From Pseudomonadota bacterium (GTDB lineage: Bacteria > Pseudomonadota > Gammaproteobacteria > Acidiferrobacterales > Acidiferrobacteraceae): DNA of 8,303 nt. The stretch is taken from contig JAJYPQ010000148.1 in NCBI GenBank assembly GCA_021795255.1, positions 1-8,303 on the forward strand, written 5' to 3'. Shown in pieces: positions 5,896-8,303 of this stretch (position 1 is its first letter; each line of letters starts with the position of its first letter). The position numbers were made by a program, and so were the translations under genes. The notes below the pieces were generated by a model, which had not been told where the DNA came from, ran no database searches, and saw only the letters and a list, made by a program, of their open reading frames with translations.

Positions 5896-7514
5896 GGTGG
5901 GCCCCGCAGCGCTCTCATAAGCAGCTTCGGCGGTCGGTGCCCGGGCACCCGGACGGGCGCCTCTTCATGGGCCACGACGTAATCCCATATCTCGCTTATG
6001 GGATGCTTATGGGAGCAGAGCGCGGCGCGCACCCGGACCGCGTGTCCTGTGAGCGAACGCACCGTAAATGCGAGTTGGACCGTGCGCGGGCCGATGTCTT
6101 GAAGATGGATCCGCGAAAGCCTAGCGCCAGGCCCGGCCCAGACCCGCGCTTTTATGCGCGCGCGGCGCTCCTCGGCCCCAAGGCCTGGCCCACGAAAGTC
6201 GACCGCAAAACGTACCGGATGCCGCCTCAAGCAGCGGGCGCTGGCAAAGGTATGGACGATGCGTGCAACCGACTCCCGCGGCCCATCAGCGTTCCACAAC
6301 AGCCGGTAATCGAGCGGATAAGGGCGTCCTGGCAGAGGCATCGCCGCTGGCTGCCAAAAGGCCACGATGTTGTCGTTGGTCTCATTAGGGGTCGGGATCT
6401 CGATCAGGGTCGCCTCCCCCGCCCCCCAGTGCCCCTCGGGCTCAACCCAGACGCTCGGACGGCCCTGATAGCGCATGGATGCCGACTCGTAATCGAAGAA
6501 GTCACGGTCCCTTTGGATGAGCCCGAAGCCCTTAAGGTGGCGGATCGGAAACAGAAACTGCATGACCCTCCGGGGATTCGCGAGCTGCCGCCAGACCGTT
6601 TTATGCGGCGTCTTCAACAAAAACCCTTCCGAATCGTGGACCGCAGGCGGCAGATAGGCCCAGGGTCTGCGGTCGCAGAGATCGTACATATACATACTGG
6701 AGAGCGGCGCAAGCCCTAGTTCGTGGACCGGGCGACGCAGAAAAAGCACCGAATGGACGGCCACGGTCGCCGCGCGCCCGGGCCTTATGCGCAAGCGAAA
6801 GGCGCCGGCCACGCTCGGACCGTTCAAAAGGGCATAGACCGTGATCCGAGCGGCCCTGGGGCTCGGCCGTTTGATCCAAAAGGCGATGAAGTGCGGGAAC
6901 TCCTCGGGATGTGGCGCGATGGTATCGATCGCAAGCCCGCGGGCCGAGAGGCCAAACTGCTCTTGCGCCCCTTTGACGCGGAAATAGCTTGCCCCCAAAA
7001 ACACGATCACCTGATTATTTTCCGCGACCGGCGACCGTCCTGGGTGATAGCCATTGTAGAGAAGACGAAACCCGGCGTAGCCGATATGGGCCGGCAAGAC
7101 CCGAGGATAGAGTCCCTGCGGAAATCGAAAGTCGCTCAACCGAAACGGGAGCAAGGTATCCCGGCGGCCGGCGATGATGTGAATCGCCACAGCTTGCACG
7201 AAGCGGTAGCCGGGCGCGAAGAGCTGGAGATGAAAACGGCGAGCGGGCCATAGCGTGCGCGTGGGCCGGAAGTGGATGCTTCGATAATCGTCGTAGCTGA
7301 AATCGCCTATGACCGGCATGCGCGGCTGGGCCTTGAAGGGCCGGGCGGCGAGCGCCTGCGCGCGGCGCGCAAGGTCTGCGAAATCGAAGGCCTTTGCGCA
7401 CACCGGGAAGAGCCCGTGCACGCACAAAACCGCGCAGAGCAAGCCCACAAGGCGCGTGCGCTGTGCGAGCCCTCGGGTACCGTCACCTCCTCCTAAACGC
7501 TCGCGCTTCCCCAT
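5892..7514 (-). CDS. opgG: Periplasmic glucan biosynthesis protein OpgG (MdoG)
   Basis: The 540-residue protein has a signal peptide: basic residues to R21, hydrophobic LVGLLCAVLCVHGLF, and cleavage after VCAKA at residue 42. The mature start FDFADLARRAQALAARPF is typical of OpgG/OpgD. Family landmarks follow: YDDYRSIHFRP (76-84), SSMYMYD, VHDSEGFLL, GFGLIQRDRDF (329-339), RPSVWVEPEGHWGAGEATLIEIPT (352-375) and ETNDNIVAFWQP (378-389). OpgG is needed to make osmoregulated periplasmic glucans, and the OpgG/OpgD fold has been reported to act on beta-1,2-glucan. There is no twin-arginine motif, so it is OpgG-like rather than OpgD-like. After RDRDF the sequence is FDYES, where E. coli-type proteins, as I recall them, have Y-Q/E-D with a conserved Asp. 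The ATG at 7512-7514 lacks a clear ribosome site; an in-frame TTG at 7581-7583 overlaps the preceding kinase stop. No opgH is in the window. Confidence 0.93.
   Translation of the reverse strand: MGKRERLGGGDGTRGLAQRTRLVGLLCAVLCVHGLFPVCAKAFDFADLARRAQALAARPFKAQPRMPVIGDFSYDDYRSIHFRPTRTLWPARRFHLQLFAPGYRFVQAVAIHIIAGRRDTLLPFRLSDFRFPQGLYPRVLPAHIGYAGFRLLYNGYHPGRSPVAENNQVIVFLGASYFRVKGAQEQFGLSARGLAIDTIAPHPEEFPHFIAFWIKRPSPRAARITVYALLNGPSVAGAFRLRIRPGRAATVAVHSVLFLRRPVHELGLAPLSSMYMYDLCDRRPWAYLPPAVHDSEGFLLKTPHKTVWRQLANPRRVMQFLFPIRHLKGFGLIQRDRDFFDYESASMRYQGRPSVWVEPEGHWGAGEATLIEIPTPNETNDNIVAFWQPAAMPLPGRPYPLDYRLLWNADGPRESVARIVHTFASARCLRRHPVRFAVDFRGPGLGAEERRARIKARVWAGPGARLSRIHLQDIGPRTVQLAFTVRSLTGHAVRVRAALCSHKHPISEIWDYVVAHEEAPVRVPGHRPPKLLMRALRGPP
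7483..7494 (-). other. Strong Shine-Dalgarno-like sequence inside the opgG N-terminal coding region
   Basis: AGGAGGAGGTGA on the - strand covers codons 7-11 of opgG as annotated, encoding the GGG of its long n-region. The first in-frame alternative start downstream is a GTG at 7446-7448, about 34 bases away and too far for normal use. The match to the 16S anti-Shine-Dalgarno end is seen directly; its function is unclear. Confidence 0.6.
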
Positions 7515-7530
7515 AGACGCAGTGTGAGGG

Positions 7531-7563
7531 GACCGAGCGGGTGGACACAAGCCCCGCTCGGTC
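7531..7563 (-). repeat. Perfect 11-bp inverted repeat in the opgG leader
   Basis: GACCGAGCGGG (7531-7541) and CCCGCTCGGTC (7553-7563) are exact reverse complements around an 11-base loop. The hairpin occupies most of the gap between the kinase stop (7580) and the opgG ATG, ending 16 bases before the ATG, where a ribosome site would normally lie. Neither strand has a T tract after it, so it is not a standard terminator. It may control translation, stabilise mRNA or be a protein-binding site. Confidence 0.75.
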
Positions 7564-7579
7564 TGCAAAACCCCGGTCG

Positions 7580-8303
7580 TCAAGTCGCAAGGATCTGCGC
7601 CAGGGTGTCTGAGAGTTCATCGAGGCGGTAAGGCTTTTGGACCGCGGCCGCAAAACCATAGGCCCGGAACTCGGCCACGATCGGATCCGTGTAATAGCCC
7701 GTCGCCACCACCGCCCGCACACCGGGGTCGCGCGCTTGCATGGCCCGCACACACTCCTTGCCGCCCATACCGCCAGGCACCGTGAGGTCTAAGATGACGC
7801 CATCGAACCGCTCCCCGGACAGGGCCTTCTCGAAAAGCCTTAGGGCCTCCTCGCCACTGCGGGCCTCAGACACCGTATACCCCAGGGTGCGCAGAAGGTG
7901 AGCGCCGGTTGCGCGCACGTCGGGGTCGTCGTCCATCAAGAGAATGCGCCGACCGGCGCCGAGTGTGGGGCTCTCCCGAATGGCCATAGGAGGCCCCCCG
8001 GTCAGCGGGACAGAACGCGAACCTGAGCGCGGCAGATAGAGACTCAAGGTCGTCCCCTGCCCCACCACGGAGTCCGCTCTCACCAAACCCTGGTGGCGCT
8101 TGACCACCGAATAGGTGACCGCAAGACCGAGACCCGTGCCGGTCGGCTTTAAAGAGAAATAGGGGTCGAATATCCGCTCTAGGTGCCGCTTTTCGATGCC
8201 GCGGCCGGTGTCCTCGAAGGTAATGCGGACGTAGTCTCCGGCCGGCAAATCGCCGACCTCGGCCGCTTTCAGGGTCATATTGGCGGCCCGCACCCTCAAG
8301 ACC
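7580..8303 (-). CDS. Hybrid histidine kinase, C-terminal part (HATPase and receiver), cut by the window edge
   Basis: The frame is open to the right edge, where residues VLRVRAANMTL continue into a typical HATPase domain, so the N-terminal part with the sensor and His-containing domain lies outside the window. Visible elements are LPAGDYVRI, the G1 box DTGRGIE (about 8190-8212), the F-box FDPYF, the G2 box GTGLGL and the closing GTTLSLYLP. A linker of about 25 residues leads to a receiver with an acidic DDD patch, phospho-Asp in ILDLTVPGGMGG (codon 7787-7789) and the conserved KP Lys (7634-7636), so all key receiver residues are present. The layout matches the C-terminal end of the complete kinase at 662-2911, though the two are clearly diverged. 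It is the first gene of the visible leftward run; opgG begins 65 bases later, or with a TTGA overlap if the TTG start is used. A TTG near the edge (8297-8299) is an internal codon, not a start. Confidence 0.92.
   Translation of the reverse strand, partial: VLRVRAANMTLKAAEVGDLPAGDYVRITFEDTGRGIEKRHLERIFDPYFSLKPTGTGLGLAVTYSVVKRHQGLVRADSVVGQGTTLSLYLPRSGSRSVPLTGGPPMAIRESPTLGAGRRILLMDDDPDVRATGAHLLRTLGYTVSEARSGEEALRLFEKALSGERFDGVILDLTVPGGMGGKECVRAMQARDPGVRAVVATGYYTDPIVAEFRAYGFAAAVQKPYRLDELSDTLAQILAT

Noticed and set aside
5131..6719. Long + strand open frames opposite opgG and its paralog (5131-5748, 5429-5920, 5937-6719)
   Set aside because: Their low-complexity Arg/Pro/Gly composition and lack of any recognisable motif mark them as shadows of the real - strand genes.

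Overview
The window is high in G+C (roughly 60-65% by eye) and tightly packed. It reads as proteobacterial, most likely gammaproteobacterial: it holds a YajD-type HNH protein very like the E. coli one, a CspA-type cold-shock protein end, and an OpgG (MdoG) periplasmic glucan protein. The genus cannot be fixed from the sequence; an acidophilic or sulfur-oxidising gammaproteobacterium is only a guess from the overall look of the proteins.

Layout. At the left edge the last 35 codons of a cold-shock protein run on the + strand and end in a strong rho-independent terminator (129-165). Everything else is on the - strand. Read in the direction of transcription (right to left) it is: the C-terminal half of a hybrid histidine kinase cut by the right edge (7580-8303); opgG (5892-7514); a shortened, diverged OpgG-like paralog whose start overlaps the opgG stop by ATGA (4561-5895); a stomatin/SPFH membrane protein (3743-4507); a RimJ/RimL-type GNAT acetyltransferase (2988-3722); a complete soluble three-PAS hybrid histidine kinase (662-2911); and a YajD-type HNH protein (201-623). 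Gaps between consecutive genes run from a 4-base overlap to 76 bases and no convincing internal terminator is seen, so the seven genes could form one long transcription unit whose main promoter lies beyond the right edge.

How the genes may work together. OpgG is exported to the periplasm, where it acts on the beta-glucan backbone of osmoregulated periplasmic glucans. Its neighbour keeps the family fold landmarks but has lost the most conserved family motifs, so it looks non-catalytic. The stomatin is an inner-membrane scaffold protein. These three envelope genes sit between two hybrid histidine kinases of the same class (NtrB-like HisKA/HATPase plus a C-terminal receiver). That suggests a signalling and envelope-maintenance cluster, but the link is inferred from gene order alone. 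No opgH glucosyltransferase and no nfeD partner for the stomatin are present in the window.

The items most worth a second look are the tandem OpgG / degenerate OpgG pair, and the odd start region of opgG, which has a perfect 11-bp stem-loop where a ribosome binding site would be expected and a strong Shine-Dalgarno-like sequence inside the coding region. Smaller points are a perfect 11-bp hairpin early in the three-PAS kinase gene and a 12-bp palindrome just upstream of it. No RNA genes, insertion sequences or CRISPR arrays were seen, and no stretch longer than 300 bases lacks a gene.
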